Shown here piece by piece: positions 18,801 to 30,348 of a stretch of 64,000 nucleotides of DNA; position 1 is the stretch's first letter, and each line of letters starts with the position of its first letter. Under the pieces are notes generated by a model. That model made no database searches, was not told where the DNA came from, and saw nothing but the letters and a program-made list of their open reading frames with translations. The stretch covers positions 4,608,001 to 4,672,000 of the forward strand of contig JBAIAA010000008.1 in NCBI GenBank assembly GCA_037893245.1. The letters run 5' to 3'. A program made the translations under genes and the position numbers. This DNA is from Crossaster papposus (taxonomy: Eukaryota > Echinodermata > Asteroidea > Velatida > Solasteridae).

Positions 18801-21800
18801 CCGGAAGGTAACGAATATTGACCCAGTGGCATTGAAATGCCAGGGCCATTGAGGGTCATTTGCCACTGAAAAGGAAATCCGAAGCTTTGTGAATGGTTAA
18901 AGTCAAAGGTGCTATACGATGGGTCATGAATTTGCACATCTTCAGTAACAGCGCCAGTATCTGTTCCCGCAATAATTGCAGCATCAGCTACCGCATTGAT
19001 AGTGATACCCGCTGTGGCTGTATCTGAACTGAATGCGGTGGCATCACCGTTGCTGGTAGTATCGGCATAAGTACCAGTAGTTCCCGCTGACCTGTCCCAA
19101 GCCCGGAAGTCAAAGGTGGCATCATCATTATAATTTTCATTGGGGACAAATCGTACCTTGTGGTAACTATCCAGTAACAAGGCATGGCTATCTGAAAGGC
19201 TTCCGTCGTCAATGCTGGCCCATGGATCATTCCAGCCAATTTTGTACTGCCAGGTGCCGCTGGTATTATCAACACTGGTAATGGCCATGGCTTCAATGTC
19301 ATCATCACCAAAATAGCCATCCGGGTCGCTGATGCTGCCCTGGGCGATTTGGTAGACATATCGGCCATCACTACTGGTATCATCCTCATTGATCGCTGTG
19401 AGGGTCAGGTTGGCATTAGTATTAACAACCGGAGCATCATTGACAGCATTGACCAGGATACCCACCGGGGCTGTTTCAGCACTGAATGCCGTTGAACCAC
19501 CATTGGTTGAGGCATCAGCATAGTCACCAATTGCCCCGGTGGACTGATCCCAGGCCCTGACGGTGAATGTGGCTGCGCCATTAAAATCGGCATTTGGCAC
19601 AAAACGTATATGATTGGTGGCATCCAGCAATAGTGCATGGTTTTCAGCAAGGCTACCATCATCAACGACAGCCCAGTTGGCGCCAGCATCTGTTGAATAC
19701 TCCCAGCTGCCCTGACTGTTGTCGACACTGGTAATAGCAACCGCTTCAAGCGGGTTACCATCGAGATCGGCAACACTGCCATCCGTAATAATCTCTGCAA
19801 TGGTGTTGCCGCTATTACTTGTTTCATCCTCATTTATATCGGTGAGGACATAGCCATCCTTGTAAAGCTGAGTGCGGGTTTCGTAGGCATTTTCATCTTC
19901 CCAGCTGAAGGCCAGTGTGCCATCACTCAACTCAACGACGGTAGGTCGTTTATCGGTCTGACCGCTACCGACCCGGAAGGCGTTATCAATCGTTGTCCCT
20001 GTGTTGTCAAAACGTTGAGCCCAGATCTGTCGACCCGTATTAAGGTCATCACCGGTTTGCCAGGTAACGACGAATCCACCATTGGCCAGTCCGGTGACTT
20101 CAGGGAAGGTCTGGTCTGGGAATGCATTGTCATTGGTAACGGCAAACTCACTACCGACAGGTTGGCCCTGACTATCAACAACACGTGCGTAAACACCATA
20201 GCCTTGACCATCAGCGCCGGTTGAGTCCATCCAGGTGACGACATAACCACCATTGCTCATAGCTGCTATGTTGGGTGCTTCACCAACGTCATTGGATGTA
20301 CTTGCGGTCAGTTGAATGGGGCTACCGATTGTGTTGCCCTGGTTATCCACTCGCAGGCTATGTATCGTGCCACCGTCTTCCCGCCAGGCAAGAGCAATGT
20401 TGCCATCATTAAGGACGGTGATGGCAGGCTCTTCCTGATCGACGCTGCTGGTAGTTATCTGGATTTCCTGTGTATCTCTGGGGGTACCATCTGCATCGTA
20501 TCGGCGCATATACAGGTCACCCTGACCGCCACTGCCGGTGTATTCGTGCTGGTCATCCCAGACGGTAACAAAGCCTCCATCAGGTAGGGCTGCTGACTGA
20601 ACCCCACTTTGACCCAGAAAGGTATGCTGAGTATTGAGTTGGAAAGCGGCTTGGCGAACAGAGCCGTCGGCATTATGAATTTGAGACCAGACGTTAACAG
20701 AATCCGAGCCGTTAAAGAGATAGTGAGACCAGCTGACGACAAAACCGCCATCGTCTAATACTGTCACGCTACGGCTATAGCTGGTTTTGTTATTAGGGTC
20801 ATCATGCACAGTGATTTCAGTGCCCTGGGCCACCCCTTGGCTATCATAGCGCTGGGCTTTAATAGTATCGCCAGAGCTGTTCCAGACATGGAGATAACCA
20901 CCGTCACTTGTCGCTGCCATGGCATTGTAAAAGCCCCCGCCTGATGTTGCTTCTGTAGAGGCCGAGACGGTGCCGCCAGAAGGGGTCAGGGTTGGAGCAT
21001 CGTTGACAGCCGTTAATGAAATAGTCGCTGAAGTGGGGTCGGAACTGAAGGCGGTGGTGCCACCATTAGTGCTGGCATCTTCATATTGTCCAGCGGTTCC
21101 TGCGGTTCTATCCCATGCCCTGAAATCAAAGGTGGCATCGCCATTATAATTTTCATTGGGGACCAATCGTATCTTGTGATAACTGTCCAGCAATAAGGCA
21201 TGGCTATTTGAAAGGCTACCGTCGTCAATGCTGGCCCATGGGTCATTCCAGCCAATTTTGTACTGCCAGGTACCGTTGGTGTTATCAACACTGGTAATGG
21301 CCATGGCTTCGATTTCATCATCACCAAAATAGCCATCGGGATCACTGATGCTTCCCTGTGCTATTTGGTAAACATAATTGCCATCACTATTGACGTCACC
21401 TTCTGTAATCGTGGTCAGATTAAGGCTGGCATTGGTGTCCACGATAGGCGCATCATTAACAGCATTGACAAGAATGCCCACTGGGGCAATTTCCGGGCTG
21501 AAGGCAGTGGTGCCACCATTGGTGGTGGTATCCGCATATTCTCCAACAATTCCGGCAGATTGATCCCAGGCTCTGACCGTAAACGTGGCAGCGCCATTAA
21601 AGTCCGTGTTGGGAACAAAGCGGACCTGATTACTGGCGTCCAGTAACAGGGCATGGTTTTCACCCAGGCTACCATCATTGACCGCCATCCAGTTGCTGCC
21701 GCCATCAACGGAGTATTCCCAGAAACCATTGCTATTATCAACACTGGTAATGGCAACGGCTTCAACCGGGTTGCCATCGATATCAGTAATACTGCCATCA

Positions 21801-24078
21801 GTTACGATATCGGCAATGGTATTACCACTATTGCTGGTATCATCCTCATTGATAGCCGATAGCTCAAAGCCATCTTTATACAACTGGGTCCGAATATCAT
21901 AGGCATCATTATCCTGCCAGCTGAAGGCCAGAGTACCGTCGCTGAGTTCAACGACCGTTGGTTGTTTATCTGTTTGTCCGGCACCGACTCTGAAGGCGCT
22001 GTTAACCGGTGTGCCAAGGCTATCGTAGCGTTGGGCCCAGATCTGTTGACCATTATTCAGGTCAGCGCCACTTTGCCAGGTGATAATAAAGCCGCCATCA
22101 CTGAGGGCCGTGGCATCGGGGAATACCTGTGCGGGTAAAGAGTTGTCATTGCTGACAGAAAACTCATTACCAATCGGTTGGCCTGTACTGTCAACGATAC
22201 GGGCAAAGGCACCATAACCTTCACCATCCTGACCAGAAGAGTCCATCCAGGTCAGAACATAACTGCCATTGGTTAATGCGGCTATTTCGGGTGGATCACC
22301 GACATTGTGACTGGTGTTTTCAGAGACCTGTACCGGGCTACCGATCAGATTACCCTGACTATCCATTTTGTGAGTGTGGACGCTGCCTGACTGAATCCAG
22401 GCTAAACCTAGGCTGCCATCGGATAACTGGGTAATAGTAGGATTATCCTGCTCAGTTGACGAATTGGTTAATTGAATTTCCTGAGTATCTCGTGCAGTTC
22501 CATCAGCGTTAAAGCGGCGTATATACAAGTCATATTGACCACCACTACCGATGTATTGATGAACATCGGTCCATACAGTAATAAAGCCACCATCCTGTAA
22601 CGAGGCAACACCTGGATTGGACTGGCTTAGGAATGTATGTTGGCTATTTAACTGGAAAGCACTCTGGCGCACGGAGCCATCGGCATTATGGACCTGTGCC
22701 CAGGCATTGGATGAGTCTGACCCATTGAAGAGAAAGTTGGTCCAGCTGATGACAAATCCGCCATCATCTAATACCGTCACACTGTCGTTGTAGCTGGTTT
22801 TATTATTAGGATCATCGTACACCGTCACGGCACTGCCCTGGGCAATTCCATTACTATCGTAGCGCTGCATCTCAATAGTTGGACCTGAACTATTCCAGAC
22901 ATTGAGGAAGCCACCGTCTGGCAGAGCAACAAGATCACCATAAAAACCACCACCGGAATTAGCTTCTGCTGAAGCGGATACGGTACTGCCTGATGGTGTC
23001 AGTGTGGGGGCATTATTAACCGGGGTGACGGTCAGGCTGGCCGTTTCACTGGCTGAACTGAATGCGGTTGTTCCGCCAGAACTACTGGTGTCAGCGGTAC
23101 TCCCGGCTGTGCCACTGGTCTGATCCCAGGCTCTGAAAGCGATGGATTCAGTACCATTGTAATTTTCACTGGGAACAAAACGAATCATATGGGTGGCATC
23201 CAGTAAAAGAGCATTAGCATCTGAAACAATCCCAATGATGTGCCAGGTGTTCTCATCATCTGTTGAGTACTCCCAGCTTCCGTTGGTGTTGTTAGCACTG
23301 ATGATGGCAATGCCTTTCAACGCACCGGCATCCACATCCGAGATCAGGCTGCCACAGAGAGTGCTGATGGTATCCCCGGCGGGCGCGGCGGTATCTTCAT
23401 CAATGGCGGTAAACGTGGGTGCTCCACTATCATCCAGCACCGGTGCATCGTTCACGGGATTAATGGTTAAGATCGCGTCTTCCATAGCGCTACTGAAGGC
23501 GGTGGTGTCACCGTTGGTGCTGGTATCGGCCAGTGTACCCGCAGTCCCTGTCGTTTTGTCCCAGGCCCGGAAGCTCAGGGTTTCAGTGCCGTTGTAGTTG
23601 GCATTGGGGATAAAACGCAGCTGATCACTGGCATCCAGCAAACGGGCCCTGGTTTCTGTAACAGAGCCGACGCTTTGCCAGGTTGAACCACTGTCAGCAG
23701 AGTATTGCCAGGTACCGTTGGTGGCATCTGCTGCGGTAATGGCAATCCCTTTGGCACTGCCAGTATCAACATCGGAAATCAGGCTGCCAAAGAGGCTGCT
23801 GACGGTTTTCCCCACCGGGTTGAATTCATCTTCACTAATAGTTTCAAAGACTGGCGCATCATTGGTGCCATAAATAGTGATAACGACAGGGTGTTCCGTA
23901 CCATCTAATGAACGAACAATCACTGTATCTACTAGGTTGTCATCAACAGAAAGGGCTTGAACGGAAGAATCTGCATTATTGACGGTATAACTCCAGATTC
24001 CCGTGGAGTTAATGGTAAGCGAGCCATAATCCGAGACCTGCGTTTCCGGTACAAAAAACGCTTCGTTAGTATCAATAT
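15899..24078 (-). pseudogene. Giant LapA-type adhesin, central segment (about 2,725 codons)
   Basis: The segment is continuous and open. It begins by completing a VCBS repeat started in the N-terminal piece (SDYGSLTINSTGIWSYTVNN). Then come many ~120-residue cadherin-like repeats with NDAP borders and PNENYNG/FRAWD motifs, and two large near-identical units with GGF-x-V/T-W blades that look like a beta-propeller. A further VCBS repeat, a jellyroll-like domain and two LamG-like domains (KDGKTYFYLDDTFVG and KDGKTFFYIDNEHVG) follow. It is Asp/Asn/Gly/Thr-rich and nearly Cys-free, as expected for a calcium-binding surface adhesin. It is separated from its N-terminus by IS-A (TSD AATAT) and from its C-terminal part by IS1380 (TSD TATGA). 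Such proteins usually mediate biofilm or host attachment. Confidence 0.88.
18985..23010 (-). repeat. Two tandem ~2.01-kb repeats inside the adhesin gene
   Basis: Two consecutive units of about 671 codons encode clearly homologous sequence. Unit 1 starts near 23010 (APTLTPSGSTVSASAEANSG) and unit 2 near 20997 (APTLTPSGGTVSASTEATSG), a period of 2,013 bp at this boundary. Each unit has a GGF-x-W propeller-like region, then a NEDDTSNSGNTIA cadherin-like repeat and a YVYQIAQGSISDPDGYFGDD repeat. The second unit ends near 18985. The units differ by scattered substitutions, so the duplication is not very recent. Confidence 0.85.
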
Positions 24079-25184
24079 TAGAACTTACGCATTGACAGAC
24101 ATCCAAAAAAATTGCTAGATCAGCAAAAAAACAGTGGATGTCGTCGTGCGTAGAAAAATAACAAAACCAACAACAGCCAAGTGCGACCTCCCGAAGTATA
24201 CGGGGTTTCTACTCTGTGAACCCAAATCAGCCACCTGTACCCGTCTTAGCGAATTGAGTGATATATCGCATGACAGTGTTAACCGCTTTCTCCAACGTGA
24301 AAACTTTGCTCCTGAAGATCTTTTTCTAGAAGCGTCAGCAAGGCTTATTCTTGAAGGTGGGACGCTATCGGTTGATGATACGGTGCTGGATAAACCTTAT
24401 ACCCATTACACGGCTTTAGTCGGTCATTACTACTCAGGAAAGCACCAAGGGTATTAATCTCATCACGCTTTATTACACGGACATCAAAGGCTACAACTTG
24501 CCCGTTAATTTCCGTATTTACAATCCAGCCGATGGCAAAACTAAAAATGACTACTTTGTCGATATGCTGAAAGAAGTACTGGCATGGGGACTCGAACCTG
24601 CATGTGTTATCGGTGACTCTTGGTATAGCAGTATTGGAAACCTCAAAGCTGTGAAAAACAATGGTTTGGGTTTTATGTTCGCTGTTAAAAGCAACCGTAC
24701 TGTCTCTGTGCAAAAGGGTAACTACCAACAGGTGCAGAGCCTGGAGATTCCCGAAGAAGGAAAAACTGTATGGCTACGTAACTGTGGTCATGTACGACTC
24801 TACCGGACGCGACTCAAAAACGAGCTGTGCCATGACGTTGTTTACACTCCTCATGTCGGAGCAGATCTATCTCCACGATCTGATTTTGATCAGCTGCACC
24901 AACATCATTGGGCGATCGAAGAGTATCACCGGGCATTAAAGCAACTCTGCAACATCGAGCGTTTTCAGGTGAGAGGGGAGCGACAGGTCCGGAATCATAT
25001 TTTTGCGGCTATCTTTGGCTATACCTGTCTTCAGGCGATGAAAGTATCAGGGTCACTCAGAAGCATCTATAGCGTCAGGAAAGACGCCCTTAAAGAAGCT
25101 ACCTGGGATTTCATAACAAGCTTCTCCGAGGGGAAGGCATGGTTGAGGCCATTTTTTGCCGGACCTGTCAATGCGTAAGTTCTA
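24079..25184 (+). mobile_element. IS-A copy 5, with 11-bp deletion, inside the adhesin gene
   Basis: Flanked by the exact duplication AATAT (24074-24078 and 25185-25189), showing the 5-bp target duplication of IS-A. The copy is 1,106 bp: eleven bases are missing in the transposase gene at about 24447 (AAGCACC directly followed by AAGGGT), which shifts the frame. Further substitutions are present (for example TGTGTTATC for TGTGTTACC). It cannot make an intact transposase. Confidence 0.93.
24134..25178 (+). pseudogene. IS-A transposase, frameshifted
   Basis: The frame starts at GTG 24134 and reads normally to residue ~103. After an 11-bp deletion it runs out of frame to a stop at 24457. The remaining catalytic portion is open in another frame from about 24450 to 25178. 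No complete transposase is produced. Confidence 0.88.
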
Positions 25185-25817
25185 AATATCTGTAATTGCC
25201 AATACGCCTGAAACAGAAACAATAGAATCCTCAACGACTGTACCTTGGTCATTCCCCGAAATCATAGCAGGTACATTGACCCGGGTAATCTCACTGCCGA
25301 GCGCCGTATCCACAGTAGGCGCTGAGTCAGCGGCTAAAACAGGATATTCTTCTACAGCAGTCTTAATTTTATCAATATCTGAGAGAATATCAGCAATGGA
25401 TGCTTCTTCCGTCGACAGTGAACCAGAACTTTCACGTTCGACAAAATTATCGTCAACCGTTGTACTATCAGGAAAAGGTTTACTACCTGTATCTTCTGAT
25501 GCACGTTCACCAGCCGCAGGAGCATCAAATATCTGAGAGAAGTCCTCCACAGCCGGAAGGGCTTCCACCAATCCGTTTTCAGCATCACCTTCTTCGGATG
25601 TATTCGCCAATAAGCCAGCATTTATTGCTATGGATTGCCCCGGCAATATGGTTATCATCTGGCCATTAACTAATTGAATATAAACCTGACCATCAGAGGG
25701 TTGAATCTGATCACTGTCTAACAGGATATCTCCGGGTTTTAATTCCTTGACTTTACCGTTACCGGTTTTTATTGTGACAATTCCTATAACAGATTGAACA
25801 ACGCCGATAATCTCCAT
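25185..25817 (-). CDS. Giant LapA-type adhesin, N-terminal retention module (5' segment)
   Basis: This is the 5' end of the giant adhesin gene. ATG at 25815-25817 is preceded by an AGGGGAT ribosome site. Residues 1-70 match the N-terminal retention module of LapA-like adhesins (GIVTIKTGNGKVKELKPGDI, VQLVNGQMITILPGQ-type strands). Residues 100-103 read PAAG, the dialanine motif at which LapG-type periplasmic proteases cut such adhesins. In the LapA system this retains the adhesin in the outer membrane until LapG, controlled by c-di-GMP and LapD, releases it. An acidic linker and the beginning of a VCBS repeat (GTVVEDSIVSVSGVLAITD) follow. The frame is broken by IS-A at 25184. No lapD, lapG or secretion genes lie in the window. 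Confidence 0.82.
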
Positions 25818-25961
25818 ATATTTATTATCCCCTATAGTTAACCAATTATTTATTAATAATAATAAAAGTGCTTATAATTTATTATCTAATTAAATCATAG
25901 TATTAAAAATCAATTATTTTATAAAAATCGGACAGACCAAACTCGACTTAGCTAAATGATC
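25818..25961. promoter_or_regulatory. AT-rich upstream region of the adhesin gene
   Basis: This very AT-rich, non-coding stretch lies directly upstream of the adhesin start codon. It contains runs such as ATTATTTATTAATAATAATAA and probably holds the promoter. I cannot pick a unique -10/-35 pair. Confidence 0.4.
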
Positions 25962-26077
25962 TGGTGCACTAAAAATGGACACCTTCCTATGCAATTTTTT
26001 TTGATCCATACTGCTCTTGGCTGACACAACCGAAAGTACTGTGTCTCTGTTTTCTATTATTATAGTAGCCTCCGATG
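25962..26077 (-). pseudogene. Relic of an IS3-family OrfB C-terminus
   Basis: The minus strand from about 26079 to 25987 encodes PIGGYYNNRKQRHSTFGCVS followed by QEQYGSKKIA and a stop. This is the typical end of an IS3-family transposase (YN-x-R/K-R-x-H-S-x-GxxSP). A possible terminus with GGTGCACTAAAAATGGACACC follows. The rest was removed by or before the IS5-family insertion at 26078. Confidence 0.65.
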
Positions 26078-27211
26078 GGCTTTGTTGAATCCCTCAATAT
26101 GTGATCAACATGTCAGCTATACTCTGTCGTGAAATATGAGCGTGACATGGGGATAATCCGTCAGCATACCTTCTGCCAGTTACTCCCCTCTATGCCTTAT
26201 AAATTCAACGAAGCTAAACGTTACCATATTCCCAAACAAAAATATAAGCTTAGCAACTGGCGTGACTATAATCAGGTATTGAAAAACAGAGGGCGAATAG
26301 ACCTATGGATCAGTGATGATATTGAGTCATGAGGGGTCCATAAGGACAGAGTGTTTGATGGTACAGGCTCTACCAAACATTATACTGATCAGGCAATCCT
26401 GATATGCCATGAGATTCGTTCGGTGTTTAAACTGCCGCTGAGACAGGTTGAGGGCTTCATCAACTCATTGTTTGAGCATTTTGATATTAGGCTAAAATGC
26501 CCTGACTATACTCTCCTCTGTAAGCGCCTGAGTGCATTGGATCTAAAAATACCCAGCCATAAGCCTAAGACTAAAAAATCAAACGATGCTATAGCGATAG
26601 CCATTGATTCTACTGGCCTTAAGCAGTACGGAAGAGATGAATGGCACCAGGAAAAACATAAGGTATCGAGTAAAAGAAGCTGGCGAAAAATGCATTTAGG
26701 GGTAGGTGAAGATCATATTATTTACTCAGCTGTACTGACTGATAAGGACATCCTGGATGATGCCGTGGTTGAGGAGTTATGCGAACAAATCACTGTCGAT
26801 GTCTCCCAGGTTTTGGGCGATAAAGGGTACGATGAAAACCCTGTTTACGAGACGATAGAAAGCCATTTCCCGGAAGCAGACATTGTTATTCCAACAAAAA
26901 AACATCTGTATTATAACGAAGATCATCACCCCAAACGCTGCGCCACCATAATCGAAAGAGCGGCTAAAGGGGAGCTGGGATGGCAGAAGAATCACCAGTA
27001 CGGAAAACGCAGTCATTCTGAGATGGCCATGCAGCGCTATAAGAAAATTATTGGTCCCAAAATGCATGCGCGTAAAATGGAAAATCAGAATCAGGAAATG
27101 ATGGTCTCCTGCGGGGTATTAAATCGATTTACAGGGCTGGGTATGCCCCAAAGCTACAGAACCGTCTGAAAGACATCAAAAGACGAGATAGATTAGCATT
27201 GCAACAAAGCC
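26078..27211 (+). mobile_element. IS5-family (IS903-like) element
   Basis: The 1,134-bp element has ends GGCTTTGTTGAAT at the left and the complement of GGCTTTGTTGCAAT at the right, the signature of IS903-like IS5 elements. No direct duplication is visible, so one flank has been replaced. It carries one transposase frame with an in-frame stop. Confidence 0.85.
26189..27169 (+). pseudogene. IS5-family transposase with in-frame TGA
   Basis: The frame begins MPYKFNEAKRYHIPKQKYKL and is interrupted by TGA at 26330-26332. It then continues in the same frame through the catalytic domain: AIAIDSTGLKQYG (first Asp), VSQVLGDKGYDEN (second Asp), and the YGKRSHSEMAMQRYKKIIG block with the Glu. A single base change would explain the stop. 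The element may not transpose unless the stop is read through. Confidence 0.85.
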
Positions 27212-27572
27212 GGGATCTAGACCAAAACTCCTTATAATCAGGTCCTGATAGGTGATTTTGATGGCGTTACGCTCTGGCTGTTCCAGCAGGTTGTAAACGG
27301 TTGGTAGTAGCGTAAGCGGTTGGCGAAGTACATGTATTTCACCAACCGCTTAGAGTGCCGAGATAAATCGGCAAGATGTCACGGGGGAAAGTCCCTGTGG
27401 GGAAAGACTGGCGGGTCGCCCCAGCTCCGAGTCATGCGTCCGTTACCGTAAGGTGACAGATGAAGCGTTGACAGGGGTGTCTGTAGGCCAAGTATTGAGC
27501 TGCGAAATCAGGTTTTTTGAGGTGCTAATGTTGTTAAGCGAAGCAGAAAGCAATACCACTGGAAGCGTTATA
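27212..27572 (+). other. Non-coding 360-bp stretch, possibly a group II intron fragment
   Basis: No significant reading frame. The part from about 27380 to 27560 (GGTGACAGATGAAGCGTTG, GGGTGTCTGTAGGCCAAG, AGCAGAAAGCAATACC) resembles domain I of bacterial group II introns as I remember them. Several GC-rich self-complementary segments are visible, for example GCGGTTGG..CCAACCGC at 27329-27336 and 27351-27358. No reverse transcriptase or domain V is present. The right side is cut by the IS1380 element at 27573. Confidence 0.35.
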
Positions 27573-29242
27573 CCTAAATCCTGCAAATAATATCGAAATA
27601 AAAGTTGCAATCACCCGTGAATAAAGAGATTAAATGATGTTTTCGTTTCATAAAGCATCACTTTTTCAATGAGCAAAAAAAACAAGTCAAAAGCACGTTT
27701 GAAGCAGCGGAAGGTACATTTCACTCAAGCTAAAAAGCCGCTTACCAGTCAGGCTGGACTTATCCCTGTGTTTCGCTTCCTGAACCGGATGGGGCTGGCC
27801 GACCTACTGGACAAACGGATTAATATTCAACGAGGCTCTAATGCCACTTTCCAACTGTCAGATGTCATTCTGATGGTAACCACCGGCATTCTGGCAGGTG
27901 CCAAAAGTCTGATGAAAGTGTGCACGGTCTGGCAGGATAGCGTTCTCCGAGAATGCACCCGTTTTCAACGCATTCCTTGTGACAGTCAATTTGGACGCAT
28001 TTTAAAGCTGTTCCACTTTGCCAGCGTCGTTGAACTGGAAACCGCTGTCCACGAAATGAGGGAGAGTGTTTGGAAACAGGCACTGCGCTCAGGAACATCT
28101 ACCGTTTATGCTTTTAAACAGGTCACCATTGACCTCGATTCTACGGTAAAAACCTGTTTTGGTTTTCAGGAAGGCGCAAAGAAAGGGTTTAACGAGAAAA
28201 AAAGAGGGGCGCTGTCGTACCACCCGCAGCTGGCCTTTTGCGCGGAAACCAAAGAAGTGCTGCAGGGTTGGTGACGAAGTGGTGATGCCTACACTGCTAA
28301 TGGCTCCATAGAGTTTATGAAACAGTTGCTGGTTACTCTGCCTTCCCACATGAAGATTTTTTTCAGGGCTGATAGTGGCTACTTTGGTGGACCATTACTG
28401 ACCTATCTGGAGGATTTAGGACATCGTTATCTGGTTAAGGTCAAACTGAAGAATCTACACAAACTGTTAATCCCGCAAGACTGGCAACCTGTCGTGCATC
28501 AGCCAGGGTGGGAGTGGTGCGAGTTTCAACACTGCTGTGGTGACTGGGACCGGGCTCGTTGCTTCGTGGCTGTCCGGCAAAGAAAGATCGGGAAGCCAGA
28601 AAACACCCAGTGCGAATTGTTAGACCCGAAGCCAGAGTACGACTACTTCTGCTACGTGACTACTGAGTCGTTGAGTCCATGGGAGATCCATAAAGCGTAT
28701 GGCAAGCGGGCTACCTGCGAAACCTGGATCGAAGAGTGCAAAAACCAGATGGCTCTCGGGCAGATCAAAACCGATCATTTCATGGCAAACAGTGCGCTTA
28801 TGCAATGTGCAATACTGGCCTACAATACAACACGTTGGATGGCACTGATGAGTGGGAATCGTCAGTTGATGAAGTGGGAGCCGGAAAGCATTCGCTGCTA
28901 TATGATACGGGTTGCCGGAAAACTGTTGACAGGTAACAGGCAGTTGACCGTTGCCAGTAACAAAGAGCATCTCTACCAAACGGAGTGGGATGCTTGGCTA
29001 GCAGTAGGTGACTGTTTGTAAATAGCGAACAATGGATGATTAGAAAAACATTCTGCTAATGCGGAAGGAGTTATCGCGCCCTGATATCAGGAATAGCAGT
29101 AAGATGAACCAAACACGACGGCTCATGTGATTAAAATCCACTGAAAAGGTAAATATTTGCTCGATAGTAGCATAATCAGAATCAGGAGGGCTTGATCAGT
29201 TGCTGCGATTGACCTGTTCGGGTTTGGATTGCAGGATTTAGG
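27573..29242 (+). mobile_element. IS1380-family element, copy 3 (nonsense mutant, mismatched flanks)
   Basis: A full 1,670-bp copy whose flanks are TTATA (left) and TAACA (right). The other three copies have exact 5-bp duplications, so this one is probably a recombinant between two insertions. The transposase carries TGA at 28272-28274. Confidence 0.9.
27669..29021 (+). pseudogene. IS1380-family transposase with nonsense codon
   Basis: Identical in layout to the intact copies except TTA (Leu) to TGA at 28272-28274, after residue 201 (LQGW). The open part resumes at 28317. The second catalytic Asp and the Glu lie after the stop, so the product is inactive. Confidence 0.9.
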
Positions 29243-29315
29243 TAACAAGCAAACGTTTATGCTTTCATCTTACAAGTACTGATGACAATCTATTTTATAA
29301 CCGCATTCGCAGAAC

Positions 29316-29343
29316 GATAAAGAAAGGGAAGGCATGCCTTCCC
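29316..29343 (-). terminator. Rho-independent terminator of the ygiM-like gene
   Basis: A perfect palindrome GGGAAGGCATGCCTTCCC (29326-29343) is followed on the minus strand by TTTCTTTATC. It lies about 30 bp beyond the stop of the SH3-domain protein gene, which reads toward it. Confidence 0.75.
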
Positions 29344-29371
29344 TCTACGACACTAACAGCGTTTTATTGCC

Positions 29372-30052
29372 TTACACCCAATCCGATGACTGTTTCTTAC
29401 GCACCTTCAAGCGAGGCAATAGCAAGCCCAGTAAGATACCCAGCAAAATCGTGCCTCCACCGTAAAGGTACCACTTGAACCGACTATCATTGATTAGCTG
29501 ACCATTGTCGGTTTCCAGCAGTTGTGCACGGTTTTTCAACTGTTGGTTCTCTTCCACCAGCTTTTTGTTCCGCTGATCAATCGCCAGCGTATCGGCACTG
29601 ATATCGGATATACGCTTTAGCTCGGTATTCTGCTGCTCGAACTGCCGGGTGGTTACCCGTAGCTTTTCAGCCAAGGCTGCCTGCTCAGTTTGTGCCTGCT
29701 TAAGCTCAGCAGCCATCGCTTTCTTTTCAGCAACGGCTTTATTCGTCGTCGCTTCGAGTGCTGGCAACTGCTGGCGAGCCGGTGGCTTTGTCAGCAAATA
29801 TTGTGTGCGGATATACCCTTCCAACCCACCGGGTGTAACGACTTTACTGAAATCATTACCGGCATCGGCTTCCAGCACTTTAAGCTCAGTGCCCGTTTTA
29901 ATACCCTGATGCACAAAACGGAACTGATTACCCGGACCTGCCCGCATGGGAATATAAATAATATCCGTCACATAGCGGCTCTCAGCGTATGCACCTGCAG
30001 CAAAAAACACACTGAACAGCAACGCAGCACATCGTTTTTGAAATAACTTCAC
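29372..30052 (-). CDS. SH3-domain periplasmic/inner-membrane protein (YgiM-like, TIGR04211 type)
   Basis: 226 residues. A signal peptide ([20 protein letters not shown], cleavage probably after AYA) precedes a bacterial SH3 domain (about 25-90: [28 protein letters not shown]). A long coiled coil (100-185) follows, then a C-terminal transmembrane helix ([20 protein letters not shown]) with a basic tail. This matches the YgiM/TIGR04211 architecture, a membrane-anchored protein of unsettled function in the cell envelope. It follows yciI with a 4-bp overlap, probably in one operon with yciB. Confidence 0.85.
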   Translation of the reverse strand: MKLFQKRCAALLFSVFFAAGAYAESRYVTDIIYIPMRAGPGNQFRFVHQGIKTGTELKVLEADAGNDFSKVVTPGGLEGYIRTQYLLTKPPARQQLPALEATTNKAVAEKKAMAAELKQAQTEQAALAEKLRVTTRQFEQQNTELKRISDISADTLAIDQRNKKLVEENQQLKNRAQLLETDNGQLINDSRFKWYLYGGGTILLGILLGLLLPRLKVRKKQSSDWV

Positions 30053-30348
30053 GGCAACACTTTCTTGAATGGCTTAACAACAACCTGGCGATAGACACCA
30101 GCATCAACATAAGGATCAACATCTGCCCAGGCCTGTGCAGCTTCCAACGAGTCAAACTCTGCCACCACTAAGCTGCCTGAAAAACCGGCACCGCCGGGGT
30201 CAGGGCTATCGACGGCAGGACAAGGGCCTGCCAGCAATAAACGACCTTCCGACTTTAACGTCTCCAGGCGTGCCACATGGGCAGGTCGCGCCTTTTGCCG
30301 TAGCGATAAGCTATCGGCAACATCGTCACTGATGATGGCGTACATCAT
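30049..30348 (-). CDS. yciI: YciI family protein
   Basis: 99 residues of the ferredoxin-like dimeric alpha-beta fold. The N-terminal [28 protein letters not shown] contains the conserved Asp and His (RPAHVARL), and [25 protein letters not shown] the second half. YciI proteins are YCII-type small enzymes of uncertain substrate. It overlaps yciB by 4 bp (ATGA) and the following gene by 4 bp, so the three are translationally coupled. Confidence 0.9.
   Translation of the reverse strand: MMYAIISDDVADSLSLRQKARPAHVARLETLKSEGRLLLAGPCPAVDSPDPGGAGFSGSLVVAEFDSLEAAQAWADVDPYVDAGVYRQVVVKPFKKVLP

Noticed and set aside
15779..24106. Many 60-140 codon frames on the plus strand and in alternate frames across the adhesin
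   Set aside because: They are frame shadows of a repetitive, compositionally biased gene; none has a ribosome site or motif.
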